This document shows, in pieces, positions 8,096-14,890 of a DNA stretch of 15,326 nucleotides. Position 1 is the first letter of the stretch; every line of letters starts with the position of its first letter. A program made the position numbers and the translations under genes. This stretch comes from Bacteroidota bacterium. GTDB taxonomy: Bacteria; Bacteroidota; Bacteroidia; Chitinophagales; UBA2359. Below the pieces are notes generated by a model, which saw nothing but the letters and a program-made list of their open reading frames with translations, made no database searches and was not told the DNA's origin. The stretch is from the NCBI GenBank assembly GCA_020627525.1, contig JAHDGP010000035.1:1-15326 (forward strand), read 5' to 3'.

Positions 8096-10077
8096 CACTT
8101 ACACATCTCCAGCAATTCAGCATCTATTTCTTTTCCGAGCTCCTTGTATTTATTAAAAAATCTACAGGCAAGGTAATAATCCTCCAATTTTAAATAAGCA
8201 ATTCCGATATTGTAATACAAAGACGGATCTTTATCGCCAAGCTTAATTCCCTCTTTGTAAACTTCAATGGCATCAGAATATTTTTCCATACCCATTAATG
8301 AACCTGCATAATTGTACAGTTTCAACAGAGCATCATCGTTTTGAGGGTTGTAATCTTTTTCTTTTAATAATCTATAGTTATCTACTTGTAGAGCCTCCTT
8401 TACTTTCTCAATATACTTTACAAGGGCATCTTCATTTTTTCCTCTATTTACTTTTCTGAGATACATTTTTAAATCCTTTTTCAAACTTTCTTTAGTATCA
8501 TTAAAAATAGAATCAACTTGTTCTCTGGACCATTCTTGTGAATGCAATACTTGCAACAGTTTTCTCTTTGCAATTTCAACCAAATCGAAATATATATTTA
8601 AAAAACACTCCGTTGCCCAGGTTTCATCTAAATAATAAAAACTTTCCCCCAAATTAATTTGACTTTCAGCAAGGTACTCAACAATGCCATTAGATTCATT
8701 TCTATCCAAATAAATTTGAGTCGAAAAATTATAAAATTCATTTGTAACATATGGATCATGGTAAATTAATAAATCTGTATCAACATAATAATCGTCTTCC
8801 GTATTTAAATCTTCTAATAATATTCTATTTGTTGACCAGGGTAATACTCTATTTTCAAATAACTCATTTTGGTATTCTAATTCATTAAAATTGATTAAAA
8901 TTCCATTTTTCTTAAAAAACTTTTTGCTGTTTAATTGTCTTTTGTTTGGTAAAACTGCAACATTATTATTCCAAAAAAAATCATTGTATGGTCTTGTAAC
9001 AATTTTAGCATAATCGTTTATAATATTATCCGATGAAGAATAATAAGGCAATTGAAACAGTTCAAAAGTATCGTAAAACAGAAATACACCACTTGTCTCT
9101 ACAGGATAGTCTTTTGTAGTGTTTTGAATATTTTTTCCATAGTTATAATCATACTTAAATTCCAACTTTTCTAAAATATTTCTTTGAGAATTTTCAAATG
9201 AATAAGAAATTTCAAAATTTAAATCTACCAAAAAATCAAAATTATTAATTGGGCTCAAGGGATGTTTTTTAATATCTGCTCCAAACACTTTTATAGACAA
9301 AATGCGCTCTTCTCGCTCATCTATTTGAATGGAAGCACTAAACAAATCAGCAAATTTATCCTTAGGTGTAAATTCAATTGTATAAACATCACCTCTCAAA
9401 GATGAAATATGATGATCAAACTTAGATTTAATATTACTTTTGTTAAAATGCAATGGATTTTTGGGTAATCGGTTCTCCCCTCTTTGCAAAAAGTTATAGT
9501 CAGAGACTACATTAGTGGTACTCAAACTCACAAAATTCATATCCCCAAAAGGACAAATACCTATCCTACCATTTTTCAATTTCAAATCACCGAAACCAGT
9601 TGGACGAATTTCAGCATTGTAATAGCATTCTAACAATTCTGTAGGTGTATTATCAATATTCGTTTCCAATGAAAAATAGGTCTTACTTTTATAATTCATT
9701 GAAGCCAACATTTTTCTTTTGGCTTTCATTAATAGCTCAATTAGAAAATCTGTATCTCCAAGTATTTCAACTGTTTTCAAGTCGTTGGAAACTGGTTGCA
9801 AATAAATCTTTTCCTGTTTTAGAAAATAAGAACTAGGAATTTCTTGGGTCTTATAGGACAAAAAGGAAATTATCAGGGTATCATTTGTGGAGCATAAGAT
9901 ATTAAACGCACCATCTTCATTACTAATCGCGCCCTTGTTTTTGCCCTTAACAACTATGTGTGCATAGGATAAAGGCAGTTGTGTTTCATTATCCAAAATA
10001 ATGCCGCTTATGGCTTGTTGGGCAAAGCAATAACTAGTGGAGAGTGTAAAGAATAAAATTAGGGTCAAATATTTCAT
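8095..10077 (-). CDS. Secreted carboxypeptidase-regulatory-like domain protein with C-terminal TPR repeats
   Basis: A 660-residue exported protein. Residues 1-19 form a Sec signal peptide (hydrophobic LTLILFFTLS, likely cut after CFA); no lipobox is seen. Residues about 21-103 match the CarboxypepD_reg-like beta-sandwich common at the start of Bacteroidota surface and outer-membrane proteins (ISGIILDNETQLPLSYAHIVVKG, SNEDGAF). A long middle part (about 105-580) of alternating beta and charged segments is not a family I recognise. The end (about 586-655) carries two TPR-like units, including YSDAIEVYKEGIKLGDKDPSLYYNIG. The protein probably sits in the periplasm or on the outer membrane; the TPRs suggest protein binding. 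The arrangement recalls DUF5686-type proteins, but I do not see their beta-barrel. It is a single gene convergent with the peptidase gene, sharing its terminator. The first ATG follows an AT-rich leader without a Shine-Dalgarno sequence. Confidence 0.85.
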   Translation of the reverse strand: MKYLTLILFFTLSTSYCFAQQAISGIILDNETQLPLSYAHIVVKGKNKGAISNEDGAFNILCSTNDTLIISFLSYKTQEIPSSYFLKQEKIYLQPVSNDLKTVEILGDTDFLIELLMKAKRKMLASMNYKSKTYFSLETNIDNTPTELLECYYNAEIRPTGFGDLKLKNGRIGICPFGDMNFVSLSTTNVVSDYNFLQRGENRLPKNPLHFNKSNIKSKFDHHISSLRGDVYTIEFTPKDKFADLFSASIQIDEREERILSIKVFGADIKKHPLSPINNFDFLVDLNFEISYSFENSQRNILEKLEFKYDYNYGKNIQNTTKDYPVETSGVFLFYDTFELFQLPYYSSSDNIINDYAKIVTRPYNDFFWNNNVAVLPNKRQLNSKKFFKKNGILINFNELEYQNELFENRVLPWSTNRILLEDLNTEDDYYVDTDLLIYHDPYVTNEFYNFSTQIYLDRNESNGIVEYLAESQINLGESFYYLDETWATECFLNIYFDLVEIAKRKLLQVLHSQEWSREQVDSIFNDTKESLKKDLKMYLRKVNRGKNEDALVKYIEKVKEALQVDNYRLLKEKDYNPQNDDALLKLYNYAGSLMGMEKYSDAIEVYKEGIKLGDKDPSLYYNIGIAYLKLEDYYLACRFFNKYKELGKEIDAELLEMCK

Positions 10078-10229
10078 AACATATCGAGTACAGTTTAAAC
10101 ATTAGTAATTTATACAAAAGCACAAATATGCTCATTAATATAATATTTGTTATCATCAAAGTATCATAATATCATTTATGCAATTACAAATAATGACGTA
10201 ACGATATATGTAAGGTTGGAATTGAGGCG

Positions 10230-10261
10230 AAAAAAAAGCCCAGCAACTTCGTTGCTGGGCT
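10230..10261 (-). terminator. Minus-strand terminator after the 58-aa gene
   Basis: AGCCCAGCAAC (10237-10247) and GTTGCTGGGCT (10251-10261) form an 11-bp perfect GC-rich stem with loop TTC. The run of A at 10230-10237 reads as T on the minus strand directly after the stem. There is no matching T run on the plus-strand side, so it works in the minus direction. It is 14 bases past the stop codon of the small gene at 10276-10452, which supports that gene being transcribed. Confidence 0.9.
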
Positions 10262-10275
10262 CGATTTAGTATCAA

Positions 10276-10452
10276 TCACTTTTTCTTGGGTGATTCGATT
10301 TTGCCATCTTCTTGCTGCTGCTTTATATAATTTGGGTCTTTCATTTTCTCCTCATTTTCCCTTCTCTTTTTAAAAGTCTCATTTTCACCTGAAGTTCCTT
10401 TATTGTCATTGTTAAAATCAGCATTGTGATTTTTTTCTTTTTCATTACTCAT
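10276..10452 (-). CDS. Small highly charged hypothetical protein (58 aa)
   Basis: A 58-residue open frame running ATG to TGA, found by reading the minus strand by hand. It begins MSNEKEKNHN and ends GKIESPKKK. The composition is almost entirely polar, rich in Lys, Glu, Asn, Asp and Gln, with no hydrophobic segment and no Cys, so it is expected to be cytoplasmic and largely disordered. I do not recognise a family. Support for it being real comes from a strong minus-strand terminator 14 bases downstream that has no other nearby gene to serve, and from a start codon in an AT-rich leader typical of the phylum. The 71-aa gene upstream could be in the same transcript. A chance AT-rich open frame remains possible. 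Confidence 0.55.
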   Translation of the reverse strand: MSNEKEKNHNADFNNDNKGTSGENETFKKRRENEEKMKDPNYIKQQQEDGKIESPKKK

Positions 10453-10575
10453 TATATTTTATTTAAAGTTTAAAAAATTAATAATTATCCTATTTCCATC
10501 AAATTCAAATATTGATAGAGCCATTATTCACAAATAATGCAAATAACACGATAGCCTAGCTTAAAAATTCCTTAA
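10453..10575. other. AT-rich gap between two small genes
   Basis: A 123-base gap. The only structure seen is a weak hairpin, CATTATT (10522-10528) with AATAATG (10533-10539) and loop CACA, which has no T tract. No promoter can be assigned with confidence. Confidence 0.4.
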
Positions 10576-10791
10576 TTATACTGGTAAAATTTTCAATGGT
10601 GGTGAGTAATAGAACTGCCGAATCATTTTATTAATAAAATGTTCTATTTTCCTATATTTTCGAAATAGTTTCGCTCCTTCATCAATAAATTCAATTGCTA
10701 GACGTGTCACAAACTTCATCATGCTAATAAATCTAGCACGTTGAAGAATTCTCCACATTCCTCTATTTATTGAATTAAAGAACCAACTCAT
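10576..10791 (-). CDS. Small basic hypothetical protein (71 aa)
   Basis: A 71-residue open frame starting MSWFFNSINRGMWRILQ. It contains 8 Arg and 6 Lys against 4 acidic residues, a net charge near +10, with alternating aromatic and basic residues that predict amphipathic helices (about 8-35 and 40-60). It has no signal peptide or full transmembrane segment. I do not recognise a family. It lies on the same strand as its neighbours, downstream of the ATPase terminator and 123 bases upstream of the 58-aa gene, so those two could share a transcript. The composition would suit peripheral membrane or nucleic-acid binding, but that is inference. It could also be a non-coding open frame. Confidence 0.45.
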   Translation of the reverse strand: MSWFFNSINRGMWRILQRARFISMMKFVTRLAIEFIDEGAKLFRKYRKIEHFINKMIRQFYYSPPLKILPV

Positions 10792-10833
10792 ATTTAAATA
10801 TACAACATTAATTCAATATAAGTTCATTATTTC

Positions 10834-10876
10834 AAAAAAAAGACCAGTGTCTTTATAGTTAGTATAAAGACACTGG
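10834..10876 (-). terminator. Minus-strand terminator after the DUF4143 ATPase gene
   Basis: CCAGTGTCTTTATA (10844-10857) and TATAAAGACACTGG (10863-10876) form a perfect 14-bp stem with loop GTTAG. Eight A at 10834-10841 give a T run on the minus strand after the stem. It lies 40 bases past the ATPase stop codon. Confidence 0.92.
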
Positions 10877-10916
10877 ATTAATATTTATTTTTAATTTAAT
10901 AGTTAGAGTAAAGATT

Positions 10917-12113
10917 TTAATCTTCGCTTTCAAGAAATTTTCTAATGTGTATATGCTTTACTCCTTTATAATCGTCCGCAAATTCATCAGATGAGACTAC
11001 AATTTTTTCATAATTATCTTCAATTTTGAGCAGGTTTCCAAACTCTCTTTCTCTTACTTTTTCATCTGGCATTTGATAAGCAACTTGAATATATTTTGTT
11101 ATTTTTCCTTTTTGAGCTACAAAGTCAATTTCTCTCTCTTGATGTTTCCCTATAAAAATTTTATAGTCATCATAAACTAATTTATTATAAACCAAGTTTT
11201 CAAAAATATTTCCAATATGATTGCCTGTAAATGGAATAATAGAATGCTTTAAGCCCAAATCAGAAAAAAAGTATTTGTCATTTATCTCAAATCGTTTTTT
11301 GCCAATTATATCCAATCGTTGCACTTTATTTATAAAAAATGAATTAGAAAGGTATTTTAAATAATTCATAACAGTGTTTATTGACAAGCTCACTCTTTGT
11401 GCTTTTAAAAAATCACTGATTTTTTTTGATGAGACATAACTTCCTAAATTGTCTGATAAGTATTCTATCAATCGCTCTAAAAAATCTATGTCTCTAATAT
11501 TATACCTTGAAACAATATCTTTAAGAATAATTGTGTTGTAAATGCTTTTTAAATATCCATAAACAATTTCATCATCAAAAGGTAAATGAATTAAATATGG
11601 CAAACCACCATAACGAATATATTTGTTTAATGTATCATTATTGTTTTCCAATTTATGAATTTGTAAAAATTCAATATAAGATAGACTATTTATATGAAAC
11701 TCAATATAGCGACCTGAAAGGTGAGTAGCCAAATCACCAGATAACATTTTAGCATTACTTCCTGTGCAATACAGATCAATATCTTCTACAAACAATTGCC
11801 TTAATGCAATTTCAAAATTTTCAACCTCCTGTACCTCATCTATAAAAACATAGTTTTTCTCTGTGCTAGACAATTGCGACTTAACATATTTAAATAAATC
11901 TTCGTCAGATTTTAGATGTTTAAAGTCATTATGCTCTTTATTGATGTATATTATTGAGGCATTACAATCCTCTTGTTTAACCAAATCAATAATTTGCTTG
12001 AGAAGCACAGTTTTACCAACACGCCTTTGCCCAGTAAGAACTTTAATAATGTTTTTACCTATAAATGGTTTTATCCTTTTTAGATACTTTTCTCGAATAT
12101 ACAAAGATTTCAT
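10917..12113 (-). CDS. AAA-type ATP-binding protein with C-terminal DUF4143 domain
   Basis: A 398-residue P-loop ATPase of the AAA_14/DUF4143 family, widespread and patchily distributed in Bacteroidota and archaea, with no established function. The Walker A motif is GQRRVGKT (28-35) and Walker B is VFIDEVQ (89-95). GSNAKML (118-124) follows at the sensor position. The second half (about 195-398) is the DUF4143 part: a winged-helix-like stretch (FLKAQRVSLSINTVMNYLKYLSNSFF) and then REIDFVAQKGKITKYIQVAYQ (327-347), the degenerate PD-(D/E)XK nuclease-like core of this family. The length is normal and all key residues are present. The ATG at 12113 sits in a small palindrome, with a larger inverted repeat just upstream. 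It has its own terminator. A mobile or stress-related accessory role is inference from the family's distribution only. Confidence 0.9.
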   Translation of the reverse strand: MKSLYIREKYLKRIKPFIGKNIIKVLTGQRRVGKTVLLKQIIDLVKQEDCNASIIYINKEHNDFKHLKSDEDLFKYVKSQLSSTEKNYVFIDEVQEVENFEIALRQLFVEDIDLYCTGSNAKMLSGDLATHLSGRYIEFHINSLSYIEFLQIHKLENNNDTLNKYIRYGGLPYLIHLPFDDEIVYGYLKSIYNTIILKDIVSRYNIRDIDFLERLIEYLSDNLGSYVSSKKISDFLKAQRVSLSINTVMNYLKYLSNSFFINKVQRLDIIGKKRFEINDKYFFSDLGLKHSIIPFTGNHIGNIFENLVYNKLVYDDYKIFIGKHQEREIDFVAQKGKITKYIQVAYQMPDEKVREREFGNLLKIEDNYEKIVVSSDEFADDYKGVKHIHIRKFLESED

Positions 12114-12202
12114 AATGAAATATTTTCACTAAAATTACAAAAGTTTTCATTATGATGAAAACTTTTGTAATTATCAGCTAATATTTTCACTATAATGAAG
12201 GC
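12107..12202 (-). promoter_or_regulatory. Palindromic motif array over the ATPase start; possible operator
   Basis: The gap between the dehydrogenase-like gene and the ATPase gene is made mostly of one motif. A perfect 18-bp inverted repeat has AATTACAAAAGTTTTCAT at 12133-12150, its complement at 12155-12172, and the loop TATG. The motif TTTTCAYTA occurs at 12123, 12144 and 12184, with offsets of 21 and 40 bases. ATTTCATAATGAAAT (12107-12121) is a palindrome across the start codon, and AATATTTTCACTA is a 13-bp direct repeat (12119-12131 and 12180-12192). This suits an operator or autoregulatory site. The big hairpin lacks a T tract, so a conventional terminator is less likely. Confidence 0.5.
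12133..12172. repeat. Perfect 18-bp inverted repeat with 4-base loop
   Basis: The arms at 12133-12150 and 12155-12172 are exactly complementary, separated by TATG; pairing stops at A/A just outside. It lies 19 bases upstream of the ATPase start codon and 33 bases past the stop of the dehydrogenase-like gene. Confidence 0.95.
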
Positions 12203-12205
12203 TTT

Positions 12206-12808
12206 TTAATCATACATCCTAATAATCTGTCCATTCATTTTTCCTTGTACGGCTTTGGCATAAGCATTTATAACCTTTGGAGTTGGAATAGGATTGTGCC
12301 CTGGAAAGTAGTCTTTGTATTTTTCATAAGCATCTTCAACGACACCTAATGAAACCACATTTACTCTTATACCGTTTTCAATTTCTAATGCAACTGCTTG
12401 AACAAAACTGTGAATTCCACCGTTTACCATTGCCGCACTGGTAGTTTTTACAACAGGATCATCTGCCAAAATACCAGTTGATAAAGTAATAGAACCTTGA
12501 GGACTCAAAAACTTTCGTCCTATGCGAACCAGGTTGACTTGTCCCATCAATTTACTTTTCAAACCAATGTAATAATCTTCTTCTGTCAAATCATCAAAGT
12601 TCGCCCATTTCGCTTCTCCTGCTGCACAAATAATAGCATCGACTGTTCCTATTTTTTCAAAAGCTGATTGAATAGATTTACTATCTGCAATGTCTATTTG
12701 AACATCGCCACTGTTTCTACCACCAATGACAACTTCATTGTTTGCCGCAAAATATTCCGTTACTCTGCTCCCAATAGTCCCTTTTCCTCCAATGATTAGT
12801 ACTTTCAT
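12206..12808 (-). CDS. Short-chain dehydrogenase-like protein lacking the usual catalytic residues (Lin1944-like)
   Basis: A 200-residue Rossmann-fold protein. The nucleotide-binding glycine motif GGKGTIG is at 7-13, a CAAG turn at 61-64 stands where classical SDRs have NNAG, and S110 lies in TLSTG. The Tyr-x-x-x-Lys pair expected around 123-130 is absent: that stretch reads TTSAAMVNGG. This fits the Lin1944-like subgroup of SDRs, which keep cofactor binding but lack the standard active site and have no assigned function. It is short for a classical SDR (about 250). An in-frame TTG seven codons upstream exists, but the first ATG, at 12808, gives the correct N-terminus for the fold and follows a purine-rich AAGAAAG. 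It begins 55 bases after the dynamin-like gene on the same strand with no terminator between, so co-transcription is likely. Whether it binds NAD(P)H or reduces anything is unknown. Confidence 0.85.
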   Translation of the reverse strand: MKVLIIGGKGTIGSRVTEYFAANNEVVIGGRNSGDVQIDIADSKSIQSAFEKIGTVDAIICAAGEAKWANFDDLTEEDYYIGLKSKLMGQVNLVRIGRKFLSPQGSITLSTGILADDPVVKTTSAAMVNGGIHSFVQAVALEIENGIRVNVVSLGVVEDAYEKYKDYFPGHNPIPTPKVINAYAKAVQGKMNGQIIRMYD

Positions 12809-12863
12809 TCTTTCTTGTTTTGTGGGCAATAGAAAGTTTTGCCAGAATTAGTAAATATTAGAC

Positions 12864-14591
12864 TTAAACTAAAGTCTGTTTTAAGTTGCGAATGTCAACA
12901 TCAATGTTGGTAATTTTTGACTCCAAGTCAGCAAGGCTTTTTTCTTCTTGTTTGACATGGATGTCGAAAGGATCAAAGTTTTGGTCTAAACGCTCTTTAA
13001 TTTTAGTTGTATAAGCTTTTATTTGATCGTCCAAAACTCTCTCCAAATTTTTTCTTCCTTTGGCAATCTCTTCGTCAAAAGCTTTGATCACTTTTCTTTT
13101 TCTAAAAAATAAAGTAATACCCGCAAATACAAATCCGATACCTGCAATTATACCTCCTGTAATATCCACTGCAAGCGTTTGAGACGACAAAGCTAGAATG
13201 GTTCCAATGACTGCCAATCCTCCACCTGCTGCAACATCTGGCGCATAAGATTTGGCTGAAGGAAAAATTTCATCGTCGATGAAATTTTCTGTATTGGAAA
13301 CAAACAAGCTGTAATTCTTTTGAATCTCTTTTATCGCATCTTGACGCTTCTCCGCTATCTCTCCAAATATTTCATGATTGGTTTCTAAAATGGTTTTACT
13401 GCTCTTCATTTTTAGGTCCACCATTTTCACCATCGTCTTAATACTATCTGAAATATCGTTCATACCATCTTCCAGTTTCGTCTGAAAATTGGTTTGCAAT
13501 TCAGTCTCTAAACGCTTGGTCAAATCAGCCAACCACACTTTTACATTTTTGGTATCCGAACTAAAAAGAGAAGACAAAGACCTACCCGCTAAACTAAAAA
13601 AGTTCAAGCCCTCCACAAATTCCGCTCTCACATTTCCTGTAATTCTATCGTAGTCTTGAATCAAGTTCAAAACCATTTTATCTACTCGTTCATAAGATTT
13701 TGCCTCTTGCTGCTCCATTGCATCCCTCACCTCTGATCTAAATTCAACATCAGCATTTAACTGTTCTCTCCTTATTGAAACACCCTCATTGATATTGGTC
13801 ATTACCTGTTCGGCGGTATTGACATTGCTCTGCATTTTTAATTTATACGCATTTACACCAGTAATATTTTTGACAATATATTCTCGCAAAACATCAAATC
13901 CACTAATGTCTTTTAAATCTTCTAATTCTTGGATCGCTGAAACAGCAAAAACTTGTGGATCTTCAATTCCTTTTTGAATGGCTTGATTTCGTACTCCTTC
14001 AATATTCGTAGCCAAATCATCGGGTTTCATTAAATCTTTTTGTTGTAAAATGAAAATCACTTTTTTCCTCCACTCTGTACTGATGTAATCAAAAAACTCC
14101 CAAGCAGATTGTCGGTAAGGGTTTTTAGCTTCGAATACAAAAACGATCAAATCACTGTGTGGAATAAAACGCTCAGTTATTTCTTGGTGATGATCAATAA
14201 TTGTATTTGTACCTGGTGTGTCAACTATTGAAATTTTTTCAAGAATTTCAACTGGCAAATAAATCTTTTTTAGATAGTCATTGATTGTTTCAAATTTCTC
14301 CTCATCACCATAGACAATTTGTTGGATAATATCTGTACACGGGTCAGGTGCAACTTTACAGATCTCTTTTCCTGTATCCAGCAAAGCATTGATAAAGCTA
14401 CTTTTTCCAGCTTTTACCTCACCAGCAATTACGAATAAAAAGGGCTCTCCTAGTTTTTCTCTCAATTCCACAACCGTATCAGACAAAGATTGGTTTCCGA
14501 TATCTGAGGTCAATTGATGTAAGTTGAGAAAGACTTTATCAACTTTAGATTGAATTTCAACTAGGGATCTATCTATTATTTCGGTACTCAT
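12864..14591 (-). CDS. Bacterial dynamin-like GTPase with C-terminal membrane anchor
   Basis: A 575-residue large GTPase of the dynamin superfamily. The G1/P-loop is GEVKAGKS (57-64), G2 is T86 in PCT, and G3 is DTPG (124-127). The G4 position reads QQKD (183-186) rather than N/TKxD, so guanine recognition may differ. After the GTPase domain come long helices with coiled-coil character (about 255-445), the stalk of the family. Two hydrophobic segments (about 452-470 and 474-496) then form a membrane-inserting hairpin followed by a basic RKRKVIK, and a final helical part (500-575) closes the stalk. Such proteins bind and remodel the cytoplasmic face of the membrane; members have been tied to membrane fusion, repair and phage tolerance, but none can be assigned here. 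It is probably the first gene of a two-gene unit with the dehydrogenase-like gene downstream. The ATG at 14591 leaves the normal N-terminal helix before G1. Confidence 0.9.
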   Translation of the reverse strand: MSTEIIDRSLVEIQSKVDKVFLNLHQLTSDIGNQSLSDTVVELREKLGEPFLFVIAGEVKAGKSSFINALLDTGKEICKVAPDPCTDIIQQIVYGDEEKFETINDYLKKIYLPVEILEKISIVDTPGTNTIIDHHQEITERFIPHSDLIVFVFEAKNPYRQSAWEFFDYISTEWRKKVIFILQQKDLMKPDDLATNIEGVRNQAIQKGIEDPQVFAVSAIQELEDLKDISGFDVLREYIVKNITGVNAYKLKMQSNVNTAEQVMTNINEGVSIRREQLNADVEFRSEVRDAMEQQEAKSYERVDKMVLNLIQDYDRITGNVRAEFVEGLNFFSLAGRSLSSLFSSDTKNVKVWLADLTKRLETELQTNFQTKLEDGMNDISDSIKTMVKMVDLKMKSSKTILETNHEIFGEIAEKRQDAIKEIQKNYSLFVSNTENFIDDEIFPSAKSYAPDVAAGGGLAVIGTILALSSQTLAVDITGGIIAGIGFVFAGITLFFRKRKVIKAFDEEIAKGRKNLERVLDDQIKAYTTKIKERLDQNFDPFDIHVKQEEKSLADLESKITNIDVDIRNLKQTLV

Positions 14592-14888
14592 TTACTTGTG
14601 TTAATTCTGTCAATTGGGACATTTCAAAAATCCAGTGTCACTGTAATTTGCATAATTCGCCACAAGATATGGATAAATGTTATAATAAAAAATGCGAGAA
14701 TGCCAGAATGCTGTAATGCAAGAATTAAAAAAACATTTTATTTATTGTCTTTATGTCTTCCTAAAGTTTCAATGTTGTACTTACTTCTTTAAGCAGTATT
14801 GCTGCAACTCCTGGTATTCCAATTTGTATTAATCACCTAATTAAACATCAAACTACAAAGTTCATTCTCGTATTCAATCATTCTCGCA
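14592..14888. other. 297-base intergenic region upstream of the dynamin-like gene
   Basis: It should contain the promoter of the dynamin-like gene, but I see no convincing TAnnTTTG box. It holds the octamer array at 14691-14722 and most of the inverted copy at 14862-14890. I see no credible coding frame, RNA gene or terminator for the acetyltransferase gene. Confidence 0.5.
14691..14722. repeat. Four tandem degenerate octamers (AATGCNNN)
   Basis: Four consecutive 8-base units, AATGCGAG, AATGCCAG, AATGCTGT and AATGCAAG, followed by AATT. The first five bases are constant and the last three vary. The first twelve bases (AATGCGAGAATG) recur inverted at 14879-14890, overlapping the stop codon of the acetyltransferase gene. 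Confidence 0.75.
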
Positions 14889-14890
14889 TT
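14862..14890. repeat. Two 16-base-spaced copies of TCATTCTCGYATT, inverted relative to the 14691 array
   Basis: TCATTCTCGTATT at 14862-14874 and TCATTCTCGCATT at 14878-14890 repeat with a 16-base period. The second copy contains the exact reverse complement of AATGCGAGAATG at 14691-14702, so the two sites could be the ends of a roughly 200-bp element or two drops of the same dispersed repeat. Confidence 0.7.

Noticed and set aside
7994..8176. 60-codon plus-strand open frame after the peptidase gene
   Set aside because: It consists of intergenic repeat, terminator stem and the antisense of the TPR gene end.
12133..12172. 18-bp inverted repeat as a rho-independent terminator for the dynamin/dehydrogenase unit
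   Set aside because: The stem is AT-rich and neither side is followed by a T tract, unlike the five clear terminators elsewhere in the window.
12809..12829. Seven-residue N-terminal extension of the dehydrogenase-like protein from a TTG
   Set aside because: The ATG at 12808 places the first beta strand at the N-terminus as usual for the fold and has a purine-rich site before it.
10917..14591. ATPase, dehydrogenase-like and dynamin-like genes as an anti-phage defence island
   Set aside because: No recognised defence effector, nuclease set, toxin-antitoxin pair or mobile-element gene is present, and the ATPase is separated by its own signals.
14598..14792. 64-codon plus-strand open frame upstream of the dynamin-like gene
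   Set aside because: It runs through the octamer repeats, has a composition unlike a protein of this genome and no expression signals.
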